Shown here one piece after another: positions 1 to 8,766 of a stretch of DNA of 64,000 bases. How positions within the stretch are numbered: the first letter of the stretch is position 1; every line of letters begins with the position of its first letter. A model generated the notes under the pieces. It did not search any database, was not told the DNA's origin, and worked only from the letters and a program-made list of their open reading frames with translations. Both the position numbers and the translations under genes were made by a program. Source of the stretch: Arthrobacter sp. B3I4 (GTDB lineage Bacteria; Actinomycetota; Actinomycetes; Actinomycetales; Micrococcaceae); contig NZ_JAUSYK010000001.1 in assembly GCF_030816855.1 (NCBI RefSeq), positions 3,286,001 through 3,350,000 on the forward strand, in the 5' to 3' direction.

Positions 1-517
1 GGGTGACGTTGAGTCCGGTGCCGAGGATGACCGGGGGCACCGCGCCGTCGCCCATGGGTCCGAGCTGCGCAAGGATGCCGGCGATTTTCCTGCCGCGGAC
101 CAGCACGTCGTTGGGCCACTTGAGCTCCGCGGGGATCCCGGCCGTCTCCAGCAGGGCTTCCCGCAGGGCCAGCGCGGCCAGCAGCGAGAGCCAGGAGTAA
201 CACTGGGTGGGCAGCGGGCGGCCCTCGGCGTTGACCGGACGAAGCACGACCGAGACCGAGACGGAGCTGCGGGCCGGGGCTTCCCACAGCCGGTCCAGCC
301 TGCCGCGCGCGGCGCTCTGGTACTCGGCGGCGAGCACGGACAGGTCAGGCCACGCCCGCGGATCGACGGTGACGCCGCGGAGCAGGTCCGCGTTGGTGGA
401 TCCGGTGGACTCCACCACGGTCAGCTGCGGAATGCCGTTGGCGGTCAGGAATGCGGCGTCGCTCAGCGCGCCTTGGTCCAGCGGCGGACGGTCCGGGATC
501 TCCTGCGCGGCTTCCAT
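1..517 (-). CDS. birA: Biotin-[acetyl-CoA-carboxylase] ligase, 3' part missing
   Basis: Attaches biotin to the carrier lysine of biotin-dependent carboxylases through biotinyl-AMP. The frame is open from ATG at 517 to the window edge (172 residues); the C-terminal part lies outside. Visible BirA motifs are STGSTNADL near residue 37, the biotin-loop remnant AARGRLDRLW, KWPNDVLVRGRKIAGIL and GTGLNV at the cut end. There is no N-terminal DNA-binding domain, so it is a monofunctional (group I) ligase. The start follows a TAGGAT box (524-529, minus strand) by six bases, so the mRNA is probably leaderless. Its substrate is probably the BCCP domain of the carboxylase alpha subunit at 13146-14981; accD lies close by. 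Certain apart from the missing end. Confidence 0.93.
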   Translation of the reverse strand, partial: MEAAQEIPDRPPLDQGALSDAAFLTANGIPQLTVVESTGSTNADLLRGVTVDPRAWPDLSVLAAEYQSAARGRLDRLWEAPARSSVSVSVVLRPVNAEGRPLPTQCYSWLSLLAALALREALLETAGIPAELKWPNDVLVRGRKIAGILAQLGPMGDGAVPPVILGTGLNVT

Positions 518-656
518 CCCTGAATCCTACCGAGTAACCGCCCCGCCGGCGTCGGGCCGGGGCGGCGCTGCAGTGCCCCCCGGCGGCTGAGGCGCCCGCC
601 GATCAGCCCTCGCAGCCCGGTGGGCGGCCGGTAGGTAGCCCCGGGCAGCTCGAAAC

Positions 657-1562
657 TCAGAGGAAAATGTCAGGAACCAGACGGTCCTCGGGTGCACCCA
701 TGCTGTACGGCGCGAAGTCCGTGACGCCGGCCGCCGCCAGTACTTGCTCGTCAGTGTAAAAGTTGCCGCTCCAGCTGCCGGATTCCGGGATGGCATTGGC
801 AGCGGTCAGCACGGCGTGCGCGGCGTCGGCCATGATTTGCGGCCCACGCGCCCCGCGGACGATCTGTTCGCCGCCGGGCATGTTGCGGATGGCAGCGGTG
901 TCGATCAGCGTGCAGGGCCACAGCGAGTTCACGCTGATGCCGTCCACCTTGAGCTCCTCAGCCAGGCCCAGGGTGGTCAGGCTCATGCCGTACTTCGCCA
1001 TCGTGTACGCCAGGTGCAGCCCGGCCCACTTGGGGTCCAGGTTTAGCGGCGGCGAGAGCGTAAGGATCTGCCCGGCGTCGGACTCTCGCAGCGCCGGCAA
1101 CGCGAGCTTGCTCAGCAGGAAGGTGCCGCGGACGTTGATGTCCTGCATCAGGTCGTAGCGTTTCATGTCCACCGCGTCGGTCTTGGACAGGTCGATCGCC
1201 GAGGCGTTGTTAATCACGATGTCGATCCCGCCGAAGCGTTCGACCGCTGAACTAACCGCGCCGGCGACGTCGGCGTCGTTGCGCACGTCGCCGACCAGTG
1301 GCAGCGCCTGTCCCCCGGCGGCTTCGATCTGCTCGGCGGCGGAATAGACAGTGCCTTCGAGTTTGGCGTGCGGCTGGCCGGTCTTGGCCAGCAGCGCGAC
1401 ATTGGCGCCATCCCGGGCCGCGCGGAGGGCAATGGCGAGGCCGATTCCACGGCTGCCGCCGGACATCAGGATGGTGCGGCCCCGGAGGGAACCCGAGGCC
1501 TGGTAGGGGCCCTGCTGCTGTTCGTGCGGGGCCGTGCCCGAAGCGTCGTTGCTTGAAGTCAT
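657..1562 (-). CDS. SDR family NAD(P)-dependent oxidoreductase (HSDL2-like)
   Basis: A 301-residue short-chain dehydrogenase. The cofactor motif GGSRGIG is at 35-41, NNAS near 118-121, catalytic Ser about 170, and the catalytic pair Tyr186/Lys190 in AYTMAK. The extra N-terminal 25 residues and the general layout resemble hydroxysteroid-dehydrogenase-like protein 2 and bacterial citronellol/citronellal-type dehydrogenases, so the substrate may be a branched or fatty acyl alcohol or aldehyde; the sequence alone does not settle this. ATG at 1562 is six bases after a TAAGGT -10 box, so the transcript is probably leaderless. A palindrome (1579-1598) touches the -10 box and suggests repression by a TetR-type regulator that is not encoded nearby. 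Confidence 0.88.
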   Translation of the reverse strand: MTSSNDASGTAPHEQQQGPYQASGSLRGRTILMSGGSRGIGLAIALRAARDGANVALLAKTGQPHAKLEGTVYSAAEQIEAAGGQALPLVGDVRNDADVAGAVSSAVERFGGIDIVINNASAIDLSKTDAVDMKRYDLMQDINVRGTFLLSKLALPALRESDAGQILTLSPPLNLDPKWAGLHLAYTMAKYGMSLTTLGLAEELKVDGISVNSLWPCTLIDTAAIRNMPGGEQIVRGARGPQIMADAAHAVLTAANAIPESGSWSGNFYTDEQVLAAAGVTDFAPYSMGAPEDRLVPDIFL

Positions 1563-1568
1563 GGGACC

Positions 1569-1598
1569 ACCTTAGCCGATGTTACCGGCCAGTAACAT
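1569..1598 (-). promoter_or_regulatory. Leaderless promoter with palindromic operator
   Basis: On the minus strand the -10 box TAAGGT (1569-1574) is followed by six bases and the ATG at 1562. Directly upstream is the near-perfect palindrome ATGTTACCGGCCAGTAACAT (1579-1598), which would fall in the -35/-10 spacer where a repressor blocks polymerase. A 14-base core differing at one position recurs at 29412-29425. The regulator is unknown. Confidence 0.55.
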
Positions 1599-1630
1599 AC
1601 CTTCGCGGCCGGGGGATTTTTCCGGCGGCT

Positions 1631-2057
1631 GCGACGTTCCTGCCCAGTTACTCCCCCGCGGGGCGGCCGCTCGGGCTGCCGATCCCCGGAAGCCCGCGGG
1701 CGGCCTGCACTGCTCCGCCGAGTAACTGGGCAGGAGCGCAGGCCGCCCGGCCGGCCGGGGCCGCAGTCCGCAGGGCCGGGCCTGCCCAGAGGGCAGGTTC
1801 CGCGGCGGCCCCATCAGTCGGCGGCGGCGGCGGGTATCTTCCGGGGGCGGGGTATCTTCCGGGACCGCGACGTTCCTGCCCAGTTACTCCCCCGCGGGGC
1901 GGCCGCTTAGGCTGCGGATCCCCGGAATCCTGCGGGCGGCCTGGACTGCTCCGCCGAGTAACTGGGCAGGAGCGCAGGCCACCCGGCCGGCCGGGGCTGC
2001 GGTCCTCAGGGTCGGGCGAGCCAAGGAGGCAGGTTCGGCGGCGGCCCCATCAGCCGA
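1631..2057. repeat. Tandem 236-bp duplication containing AGTAACTGGGCAGG inverted repeats
   Basis: Two similar units lie head to tail with a constant offset of 236 bases (unit 1 about 1631-1821, unit 2 about 1867-2057). Each holds an inverted pair, CCTGCCCAGTTACTC (1639-1653 and 1875-1889) and GAGTAACTGGGCAGG (1720-1734 and 1956-1970), bracketing a GC-rich centre of 66 bases. Another copy of the same pair brackets the terminator at 15825-15920, so this is an interspersed repeat family rather than a local accident. No coding potential is evident in the 680 bases between the SDR gene and accD. Confidence 0.8.
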
Positions 2058-2073
2058 GGGTCGGGGCGAAAAT

Positions 2074-2117
2074 TGTAGGTTTTCTACAGCGGCGGACGCG
2101 AATACCCTCACTAGACT
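2074..2117 (+). promoter_or_regulatory. Putative accD promoter with small dyad
   Basis: A TGTAG/CTACA dyad (2074-2078 and 2084-2088) precedes a TAGACT -10-like box at 2112-2117. Transcription starting near 2124 would leave a leader of about 120 bases before the accD ATG at 2245. No convincing -35 hexamer or leader peptide is seen. Confidence 0.35.
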
Positions 2118-2244
2118 TGCCAGCACGGCCAAGTTTTTGTGTGGAATCCACTTAAGCGCTCCCCACGGGCCGGCGACAGTGAACACAGCAGGACAACCAG
2201 CAGCACCGAACAGCCGTACCGAACGACAGAGCCGGAGACACTTG

Positions 2245-3828
2245 ATGAGCCACGATCTGACCACGACCGCGGGCAAGATTGCCGATTTCCGCGACCGCCA
2301 GGCCCGTGCCGAGCAGCCCTCCGGCCCGGAAGCGATCGAGAAGCAACACGCCCGCGGCAAGAACACGGCCCGCGAGCGCATCGACCTGCTCCTCGATGCC
2401 GGGTCCTTCGTGGAGTTCGACGCCCTCGCCGTGCACCGGTCCACCGCGTTCGGCATGGAGAAGAAGAAGCCGCTGGGCGACGGCCTGGTCTCCGGCTACG
2501 GCACCGTGGACGGCCGCCCCGTGGCGGTGTACAGCCAGGACTTCTCCGTCTACGGCGGCTCGCTGAGCCAGGTCAACGGCGAGAAAATCGTCAAGGTCCA
2601 GGAGTTCGCGCTGCGCAACGGCTGCCCCGTGGTCGGCATCCTCGACGGCGGCGGCGCCCGCATCCAGGAAGGTGTTGCCTCGCTGGCCATGTTCGCGGAC
2701 ATCTTCCGCAACAACGTGCACGCGTCAGGCGTCGTCCCGCAGATCTCGCTCATCATGGGCCCCTCCGCCGGCGGCGCGGCCTACTCCCCCGCCCTGACCG
2801 ATTACGTCGTCATGGTGGACAAGACCTCGCACATGTTCATCACCGGCCCGGACGTGATCAAGACCGTCACCGGCGAGGACGTGGACATGGAAACCCTCGG
2901 CGGGGCCCGCCAGCACAACGCAAACACCGGAACCTCCACCTACCTGGCCGCGGACGAGGCGGACGCCGTCGAGTTCGTCCGCGAACTGCTGGACTTCCTG
3001 CCCTCCAACAACCTCGCCGAGGCACCCGTGCTGGAGCACAGCCAGCAGCCGGACCTCGACGACGATGACCTGGCCCTCGACACGCTCATCCCGGATTCGG
3101 CCAACCAGCCCTATGACATGCGCAAGGTGATCGAGCAGATCGTCGACGACGCGCACTTCCTGGAGATGCAGTCGCTGTACGCGCCGAACGTGATCATCGG
3201 CTACGGCCGGGTCGAGGGCCACACCGTGGGCATTGTGGCCAACCAGCCGATGCAGTTCGCCGGCACCCTGGACATCGCCGCGTCGGAAAAGGCGGCCCGC
3301 TTCGTCCGGCACTGCGACTCTTTCAACATCCCGATCATCACGCTGGTGGACGTGCCGGGCTTCCTGCCGGGCAAGGACCAGGAGTTCCAGGGCATCATCC
3401 GCCGTGGAGCTAAGCTGCTGTACGCCTACGCGGAGGCCACCGTGCCGAAGCTGACCGTGATCACCCGCAAGGCCTACGGCGGCGCGTACATCGTGATGGG
3501 CTCGAAGAAGCTCGGCGCCGACCTCAACCTCGCCTGGCCCACGGCGCAGATCGGCGTGATGGGCGCGCAGGGCGCGGTCAACATCCTGTACCGCCGCGAG
3601 CTCGCCGCAGTCGCGGCGGAGGGCGGCGACGTCGAGGCCAAGCGCGCCGACGTGATCCGCCAGTACGAAGAAGAGCTGCTCAACCCGTACCAGGCGGCCC
3701 AGCTGGGCTACGTGGACGCGGTCATCGCCCCGTCGGAGACCCGGCTGCAGATCGTCAAGGGCCTGCGCGCGCTGCGGGACAAACGGGCCAGCCTGCCCGC
3801 CAAGAAGCACGGGAACATTCCGCTGTGA
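2245..3828 (+). CDS. accD: Acyl-CoA carboxylase carboxyltransferase (beta) subunit
   Basis: Transfers the carboxyl group from carboxybiotin to acetyl-, propionyl- or a related acyl-CoA, giving malonyl- or methylmalonyl-CoA for lipid synthesis or propionate use. At 527 residues it has full family length. Crotonase-fold landmarks are visible: GARIQEG, the N-domain oxyanion segment [15 protein letters not shown] and the C-domain counterpart [14 protein letters not shown], followed by [20 protein letters not shown] near the acyl-CoA pocket. The ATG at 2245 was chosen because it follows a GGAG-like site and the family N-terminus fits; the frame is open further upstream. It overlaps the epsilon subunit by four bases and works with the biotinylated alpha subunit at 13146. 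PccB- or AccD5-like; the exact acyl preference is not decided here. Confidence 0.95.
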   Translation: MSHDLTTTAGKIADFRDRQARAEQPSGPEAIEKQHARGKNTARERIDLLLDAGSFVEFDALAVHRSTAFGMEKKKPLGDGLVSGYGTVDGRPVAVYSQDFSVYGGSLSQVNGEKIVKVQEFALRNGCPVVGILDGGGARIQEGVASLAMFADIFRNNVHASGVVPQISLIMGPSAGGAAYSPALTDYVVMVDKTSHMFITGPDVIKTVTGEDVDMETLGGARQHNANTGTSTYLAADEADAVEFVRELLDFLPSNNLAEAPVLEHSQQPDLDDDDLALDTLIPDSANQPYDMRKVIEQIVDDAHFLEMQSLYAPNVIIGYGRVEGHTVGIVANQPMQFAGTLDIAASEKAARFVRHCDSFNIPIITLVDVPGFLPGKDQEFQGIIRRGAKLLYAYAEATVPKLTVITRKAYGGAYIVMGSKKLGADLNLAWPTAQIGVMGAQGAVNILYRRELAAVAAEGGDVEAKRADVIRQYEEELLNPYQAAQLGYVDAVIAPSETRLQIVKGLRALRDKRASLPAKKHGNIPL

Positions 3829-4085
3829 CGGCGCCGAACGAGGCCGGAACGAGCGAGGCCGGAAACGGACCTGCTGCCGCGCCGGCGGAGCAGCCGCTGC
3901 TCGCCGTCGTCAAAGGCGGGCCGACGGCGGAGGAACTCGCCGCGCTGACCGCCGTCGTACTCTCCCTGGGTGCGGACACGGCCGCGGCACCGGTGAAGCC
4001 CGGCGCGAGGCACTGGATCCGGCGCCAGCAGCTGCAGTTGGCACCGAAGCCGGGCCCCGGCTCGTGGAAGCGCAGCCGCGGCTAG
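3825..4085 (+). CDS. accE: Acyl-CoA carboxylase epsilon subunit
   Basis: A small (86-residue) actinobacterial accessory subunit that stabilises or stimulates the alpha-beta carboxylase complex. The tail of the family is recognisable: [20 protein letters not shown] at about 24-43 and the terminal [11 protein letters not shown]. The first 22 residues are disordered, rich in Ala, Glu and Asn. It starts at GTG 3825, overlapping the accD stop codon in the sequence GTGA, so the two are translationally coupled. The family is found beside accD genes in Actinobacteria, which supports both the call and the taxonomic guess. Confidence 0.88.
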   Translation: MTAPNEAGTSEAGNGPAAAPAEQPLLAVVKGGPTAEELAALTAVVLSLGADTAAAPVKPGARHWIRRQQLQLAPKPGPGSWKRSRG

Positions 4086-4125
4086 AAAAAGTTCAGTAAC
4101 CCTTTCATAACCGCCGCGGCCGGGC

Positions 4126-4131
4126 TAGTCT
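4126..4131 (+). promoter_or_regulatory. Leaderless -10 box TAGTCT
   Basis: TAGTCT is separated from the GTG start at 4139 by seven bases, so transcription should begin at or next to the start codon. There is no ribosome binding site upstream. Confidence 0.55.
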
Positions 4132-4138
4132 CGTTCGG

Positions 4139-5845
4139 GTGACTACCGAAACCACTGAAAACACCACGCCCAGCCCCGTTCCCGCGCGCCCGAAGACCGC
4201 CATCGACGCCGTCGCCGACGCCTACACGGAAACCCTCATCCGGCTTAACCCGAGCTTCGGCACGGAACTTGGCCTGCCCGGCCACGAAACCGAATACCGG
4301 GACTTCTCGCCCGCCGGACAGGAGGCCTTTGCCGCCGCGGCCCGCGAAACCCTCGCCGCCCTGGGCGGGCTGGAGCCGGCCGACGACGTCGACGCCGTCA
4401 CCCTGGACGCCATGCGCGAGCGCCTGGGCCTGCAGCTGGAGATTCATGACTCCGGCTGGGACCTTGCGGAGTTGAACAACATCGCCTCCGCTTCGCAGGA
4501 CATCCGCGCCATCTTTGACCTCATGCCCACGGACACCACGGAGCACTGGGAGCACATCGCGGGACGTGCGCACAACGTCCCGGAGGCCCTCGACGGCTAC
4601 ATCACCTCCCTGCGCGCAGCTAAGGAGGACGGCAAAGTCGCCGCCGCGCGCCAGGTGAAGATCGTGATCGAACAGGCCACCAAGCACGCCGCCGAGGACG
4701 GCTTCTTCGCCAAGCTCGCCGCCGACGCCAAGACAACCGAAGGCCCGCTGCCCGAGGACGTGCAGGCCAAGCTCGACGCCGGCGCTGCCGCCGCCCGGCG
4801 CGCCTACTCCCGGCTGGCCGGCTTCCTCGAAGCCGAGCTCCTCCCGGTCGCACCGGAGAAGGACGCCGTCGGCCGCGAGCGGTACGCCCTGGCCTCCCGC
4901 TCCTTCCTCGGCGCAGCCGTTGACCTGGAGGAAACCTACGCCTGGGGCGTGCAGGAACTGGACCGCCTGATCGCCGAGCAGGAGCGCGTGGCCGGGCAAA
5001 TCCGCCCGGGCGCGACCATCGAAGAGGCCAAGGAGATCCTGAACAACGACCCGTCCCGGCAGCTCAAGGGCACCGATGCCCTCCGCGCCTGGATGCAGCA
5101 GCTGTCCGACAAGGCCGTGGCCGACCTTGCCGGCGTTCACTTCGACATCCCGGATGTCATGAAGACCCTCGAGTGCAAGATCGCCCCCACCCAGGAAGGC
5201 GGCATCTACTACACCGGCCCCTCGGACGACTTCAGCCGCCCGGGCCGCATGTGGTGGTCCGTGCCGCCGGGTGAGGACACGTTCACCACCTGGGCCGAGA
5301 CCACCACGGTCTACCACGAGGGCGTCCCCGGCCACCACCTCCAGGTCGCCACGGCCACCTACCGCCGCGAACTGCTGAACAAGTGGCGCAGGAACGTCTG
5401 CTGGACCTCCGGGCACGGCGAAGGATGGGCGCTGTACGCGGAGAAGCTGATGCAGGAACTGGGCTACCTCAAGGACCCGGGCGACCACATGGGCATGCTC
5501 GACATGCAGCGGATGCGCGCGGCCCGCGTGGTGTTCGACATCGGCGTGCACCTCGAACTGGAAGTGCCCGAGCGTTGGGGGTCGGGCACCTGGACCCCGG
5601 AGACCGGCTACACCTTCCTGAGGAAGAACCTGCCGATCAGCGAGGGCCAGCTCAAGTTCGAGTTCACCCGCTACCTCGGGTGGCCGGGACAGGCGCCGTC
5701 GTACAAGGTGGGCCAGCGGCTCTGGGAGCAGATCCGTGCGGAGCTGGAAACCCGGCCGGACTTCGACCTGAAGGCCTTCCACACCAAGGCGCTCAATATG
5801 GGCTCGGTCGGCTTGGACACGCTGAAGCGCGCGCTGCTCAGCTAG
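4139..5845 (+). CDS. DUF885 family zinc-peptidase-like protein
   Basis: A 568-residue cytoplasmic protein of the DUF885 family, thought to be related to M32-type carboxypeptidases; no substrate is established. The probable metal site is HEGVPGHH at about 393-400, followed some 30 residues later by GHGEGWALYAEKL, whose Glu could be the third ligand. No signal peptide or membrane segment is present. The GTG start sits just after a TAGTCT -10 box, consistent with a leaderless message independent of the accD operon. Family assignment is firm; hydrolase activity is inferred from the motif. Confidence 0.88.
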   Translation: MTTETTENTTPSPVPARPKTAIDAVADAYTETLIRLNPSFGTELGLPGHETEYRDFSPAGQEAFAAAARETLAALGGLEPADDVDAVTLDAMRERLGLQLEIHDSGWDLAELNNIASASQDIRAIFDLMPTDTTEHWEHIAGRAHNVPEALDGYITSLRAAKEDGKVAAARQVKIVIEQATKHAAEDGFFAKLAADAKTTEGPLPEDVQAKLDAGAAAARRAYSRLAGFLEAELLPVAPEKDAVGRERYALASRSFLGAAVDLEETYAWGVQELDRLIAEQERVAGQIRPGATIEEAKEILNNDPSRQLKGTDALRAWMQQLSDKAVADLAGVHFDIPDVMKTLECKIAPTQEGGIYYTGPSDDFSRPGRMWWSVPPGEDTFTTWAETTTVYHEGVPGHHLQVATATYRRELLNKWRRNVCWTSGHGEGWALYAEKLMQELGYLKDPGDHMGMLDMQRMRAARVVFDIGVHLELEVPERWGSGTWTPETGYTFLRKNLPISEGQLKFEFTRYLGWPGQAPSYKVGQRLWEQIRAELETRPDFDLKAFHTKALNMGSVGLDTLKRALLS

Positions 5846-5876
5846 CGCGCCGCACTGTCCCCCGGTCGGGTGCCGA

Positions 5877-6236
5877 TCAGCTGAGGCAGAGGCAGAAGGG
5901 GTGGCCGGCCGGGTCGAGGAAGACGCGGAAGGTTGTCCCCGGCTGGTGCTCGTGCTTGGTCGCACCGAGTTCCAGCACTGCCGCCTCGGCCTCGTCGAGG
6001 TCGTCGACCGTGACGTCGAGGTGCATCTGCTGCGGTACTTCCTGGCCCGGCCATTGCGGGGGCGTGAAGGACTCGACTTTCTGGAAGCTCAACGAATCCC
6101 CGTAGTCAGCCCGGATGGAGCACCAGTCCTCGTCGTCCTGCTCGACCTTCCAGTCGAGCAGGGCGGCGTAGAACTCTGCCAGGATCTTGGGGTCGGGACA
6201 GTCGAGAACCACAACCGGTATGCGTGCGATAGCCAT
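5877..6236 (-). CDS. VOC (glyoxalase/bleomycin-resistance fold) family protein
   Basis: A 119-residue single-domain protein of the vicinal oxygen chelate superfamily. The N-terminal strand-helix VVLDCPDPKILAEFYAALLDW and the C-terminal FRVFLDPAGHPFCLCL are typical. Candidate metal ligands are His92-region residues of MHLDVTVDD and the acidic positions of the second half, but the full set is not certain. VOC proteins range from glyoxalases to antibiotic-binding proteins; the job here is unknown. ATG at 6236 is six bases after a TAGAGT -10 box (6243-6248, minus strand), so it is probably leaderless. It converges with the DUF885 gene. Confidence 0.85.
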   Translation of the reverse strand: MAIARIPVVVLDCPDPKILAEFYAALLDWKVEQDDEDWCSIRADYGDSLSFQKVESFTPPQWPGQEVPQQMHLDVTVDDLDEAEAAVLELGATKHEHQPGTTFRVFLDPAGHPFCLCLS

Positions 6237-6261
6237 GGCGCCACTCTAGGCTCCGGCACCG

Positions 6262-6324
6262 CGTCGAGGTAACAGTTCGCGGCAATGTTTTCGGGAAACA
6301 TTGCCGCGAACTGCCATCTCGACG
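6262..6324. repeat. REP-like palindromic element, copy 1
   Basis: A long hairpin: outer arms CGTCGAG/CTCGACG (6262-6268, 6318-6324), four mispaired bases each side, then perfect 18-base arms CAGTTCGCGGCAATGTTT/AAACATTGCCGCGAACTG (6273-6290, 6296-6313) around a 5-base loop. A degenerate relative lies at 27489-27549. It is in the non-coding gap between divergent genes. No T-run follows, so it is more likely a repetitive extragenic palindrome than a terminator. Confidence 0.8.
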
Positions 6325-6468
6325 GCGCGGCCCGCGGCGGCCAGGGGCGAGACAATCACCACACCCAAGGCTGGAATAACTTCACACAAGCGCAGTCCTT
6401 CGGCGCAATGGCGGGGTTTCGTTACCACCCTCGGCATTTGCCCCGCGTAACATTTCTCAACATTGGTT

Positions 6469-6497
6469 CGTCGTGATAATGACGACGGTCCTAGCGT
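6469..6497 (+). promoter_or_regulatory. Symporter promoter: dyad plus leaderless -10
   Basis: CGTCGT (6469-6474) and ACGACG (6482-6487) form a dyad with a 7-base spacer. The -10 box TAGCGT follows at 6492-6497, six bases before the GTG at 6504. The dyad sits between the expected -35 and -10 positions, where a repressor would act. Confidence 0.45.
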
Positions 6498-6503
6498 ATT
6501 CGG

Positions 6504-7964
6504 GTGAGCACTCAGACAAGCACCCCCGCCACCGCAGGAAAGCCCGGTTTCCAGCTGCCCAAATGGGCCGGCTCTTTTGGCTTCCAGATCATCGCCGCCC
6601 TCATCGTGGGCCTCGGCCTTGGCCTGCTGGCCAAGTACACGGGCAGCACGAAGACGAACCCCAACGCCCTCGGCGCCACGCTACAGACCATCGGCTCGAG
6701 CTACGTCTCGTTGCTGCAGACCGCCGTCGTGCCGCTGATCTTTACCGCCGTCGTCAGCTCCATCTCCAACCTTCGCGCCGTGGCCAACGCGGCCCGGCTG
6801 GCGTGGAACACCCTGCTCTGGTTTGCCATCACCTCGCTGATTGCCGTGCTGATCGGCATGGGCCTGGGCGTGCTGCTGCAGCCCGGCGCGGGCACCGGCA
6901 TCACCCAGCAGGCCAAGTACGCCGGTAAATCCGGTGACTGGTGGGCCTTCCTGACCGGCCTGTTCCCGAAGAACTTCCTGGGCCTTGGCGCAAGCACCAC
7001 CGTCACCGACGGCGTCGCCACCACCGCGGTGAGCTTCAATGTCCTGCAAATCCTGGTAATCGCGATCGCCGTCGGCATCGCCGCCCTCAAGGTAGGCAAG
7101 GCCGCAGAGCCGTTCCTGAACCTCAACGCGTCCGCCCTCGCCGTGATCCAGAAGGTCCTCTGGTGGATCATCCGGATCGCCCCGCTGGGCACCATCGGCC
7201 TGATCGGCAACGCCGTCGCCGTCTACGGCTGGGACACCATCGGCTCGCTCGGCAAGTTCACCTTCGCCATCTACGTCGGCCTGGCCCTGGTGCTGTTCGT
7301 GGTCTACCCCGTCCTGGTCCGCAGCCACGGCCTGTCCGTCAAGCAGTACTTCTCCGGTGTCTGGCCGGCCGTGCAGCTGGCCTTCGTGTCCCGTTCGTCG
7401 GTGGGAACGCTGCCGCTGACCCAGCGCGTGACCGAACGCTCCCTCGGCGTCCCCCGGGCCTACGCTTCCTTCGCCGTGCCGCTGGGCGCGACCACCAAGA
7501 TGGACGGCTGCGCCGCCATTTACCCGGCGGTCTCCGCCATCTTCGTGGCCCAGTTCTTCGGCATCCAGCTGGACTTCACCCAGTACCTGCTCATCGCCCT
7601 GGTCTCCGTCCTGGGTTCGGCCGCAACCGCCGGCACCACGGGCGCCGTCGTGATGCTGACCCTGACCCTCTCCACCCTGGGACTGCCGCTGGCCGGCGTC
7701 GGGCTGTTGCTCGCCATCGACCCGATCCTCGACATGGGCCGCACCGCGGTCAACGTCGCCGGACAGGCCCTGGTCCCCACGATCGTGGCCAAGCGCCAGG
7801 GCATCCTGGACGAGGCGCTCTACAACGCTCCGCGCAACGGTGATCCGTTCAGCGACGACACCGTCATCACCGCCGACGACGTCGACGCCTCCGCTGCCGC
7901 TGATACCCGCGGCGCTGGGTCCGATGCCTTCGAGGGCGGCAAGCTCGCCGGCACACGGGCCTAG
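6504..7964 (+). CDS. Dicarboxylate/amino acid:cation symporter (DAACS, SLC1 family)
   Basis: An integral membrane protein (486 residues) that takes up a dicarboxylate or acidic amino acid with H+ or Na+. SLC1 landmarks are in order: the HP1 hairpin SRSSVGTLPLT, the TM7 motif ATTKMDGCAAIYPAVSAIF (the family has N-M-D-G-T), and TM8 DPILDMGRTAVNVAG with the Arg-Thr-x-Val-Asn-Val signature that contacts substrate. The last 40 residues form an acidic cytoplasmic tail. The Cys after MDG, in place of the usual Thr, may alter selectivity. GTG was chosen because of the -10 box six bases upstream. It ends in a strong terminator at 8003. Glutamate, aspartate or C4-dicarboxylates are all possible. Confidence 0.92.
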   Translation: MSTQTSTPATAGKPGFQLPKWAGSFGFQIIAALIVGLGLGLLAKYTGSTKTNPNALGATLQTIGSSYVSLLQTAVVPLIFTAVVSSISNLRAVANAARLAWNTLLWFAITSLIAVLIGMGLGVLLQPGAGTGITQQAKYAGKSGDWWAFLTGLFPKNFLGLGASTTVTDGVATTAVSFNVLQILVIAIAVGIAALKVGKAAEPFLNLNASALAVIQKVLWWIIRIAPLGTIGLIGNAVAVYGWDTIGSLGKFTFAIYVGLALVLFVVYPVLVRSHGLSVKQYFSGVWPAVQLAFVSRSSVGTLPLTQRVTERSLGVPRAYASFAVPLGATTKMDGCAAIYPAVSAIFVAQFFGIQLDFTQYLLIALVSVLGSAATAGTTGAVVMLTLTLSTLGLPLAGVGLLLAIDPILDMGRTAVNVAGQALVPTIVAKRQGILDEALYNAPRNGDPFSDDTVITADDVDASAAADTRGAGSDAFEGGKLAGTRA

Positions 7965-8002
7965 AGTCCCCACCACGGCGGGTGCTCCGCGCTCCAGCCA
8001 AG

Positions 8003-8040
8003 AAAGTAGTCCCCGGGAGTCTCCCGGGGACTACTTTTTT
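8003..8040 (+). terminator. Rho-independent terminator of the symporter gene
   Basis: A perfect 16-bp stem, AAAGTAGTCCCCGGGA with TCCCGGGGACTACTTT (8003-8018 and 8022-8037), has a 3-base loop and runs into TTTTTTG. Confidence 0.93.
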
Positions 8041-8074
8041 GTTGCCTTAACGGCTGGTGCCCGCTCAGCAGTGG

Positions 8075-8659
8075 TTAGTGCCGGCCCCCGCCCAGGACGC
8101 CCTTCTCGACGGCTTTGGTGACTGCGTCGGCTTCGGCCTGGGTGAGCGTGCCGTCGCTGACGGCCTTGTCGAGTTTGGTCTTCAGTTCGGCGGCGCGGTC
8201 AGCCTGGGCCGCGGTCCGGAGCTCCTCAAGGGCGGCCGTGACCTTGGATTCCTCAATGCCCAGTGACGAGGCGAGGGATTTAGCCAGTTCCGCCTCCATC
8301 GCGGCATGGTCGGGCTTGGTGCCCTCGGCCGGAGGGGCGGCGGGCTTGTGTGCGTCCCGGAACGCCTTCAGGGCGTCGGTGACCTTCGCCTCGTCGACGC
8401 CGAGCTTGGCGGCAAGTTCAGAGGCCTTTGCGCCGCCGAAACCGCCGCCCTCCCCGTGTTCCCCGCCGTGGCCGTGGCCGCCGCGCGTGCCCATGCCGCC
8501 GCCGGGCGTAGTGCCGGCGTCCGCCGGTGCGCTGGAACTGGCGCTGGGGGCAGGCGTCGGCGTCGTGGTGGCGGACGCCATCCCGGCGACGCCGAGGCCG
8601 GCTCCCAGGGTAAGGGCTGTGGCCGAAAGACCGAGAGCGATTCTTTTCGTACGTGACAT
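8075..8659 (-). CDS. Exported protein with two helical repeats
   Basis: A 194-residue protein with a signal peptide (MSRTKRIALGLSATALTLG, cleavage probably after ASA near 33), then a Thr/Pro/Ser/Ala linker and a Gly/His-rich stretch. Two related helical repeats follow, ELAAKLGVDEAKVTDALKAF and LASSLGIEESKVTAALEELR, and a C-terminal third helix pair with DGTLTQAEADAVTKAVEKG. Such repeats occur in secreted actinobacterial proteins of unknown function. The His/Gly segment could bind metal, an inference. ATG at 8659 is preceded by AGGAGACAGC, a good ribosome binding site; longer in-frame starts upstream lack one. It is divergent from the TetR gene. Confidence 0.8.
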   Translation of the reverse strand: MSRTKRIALGLSATALTLGAGLGVAGMASATTTPTPAPSASSSAPADAGTTPGGGMGTRGGHGHGGEHGEGGGFGGAKASELAAKLGVDEAKVTDALKAFRDAHKPAAPPAEGTKPDHAAMEAELAKSLASSLGIEESKVTAALEELRTAAQADRAAELKTKLDKAVSDGTLTQAEADAVTKAVEKGVLGGGRH

Positions 8660-8766
8660 GTGCTGTCTCCTGGATCTGCCGTGCGGTGACGGGGTCGGTT
8701 CTGAGTGGTCCTGGCCCGGGCGGTTCGGGTCCGCTCTGCCCAGGACGTGGCTCCAGCATGTCCCGC

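Noticed and set aside
4082-5965. Long open frame of over 600 codons opposite the DUF885 gene
   Set aside because: It is the mirror of a high-GC codon pattern, has no family motifs, and lies fully antisense to a gene with a clear metal-site motif.
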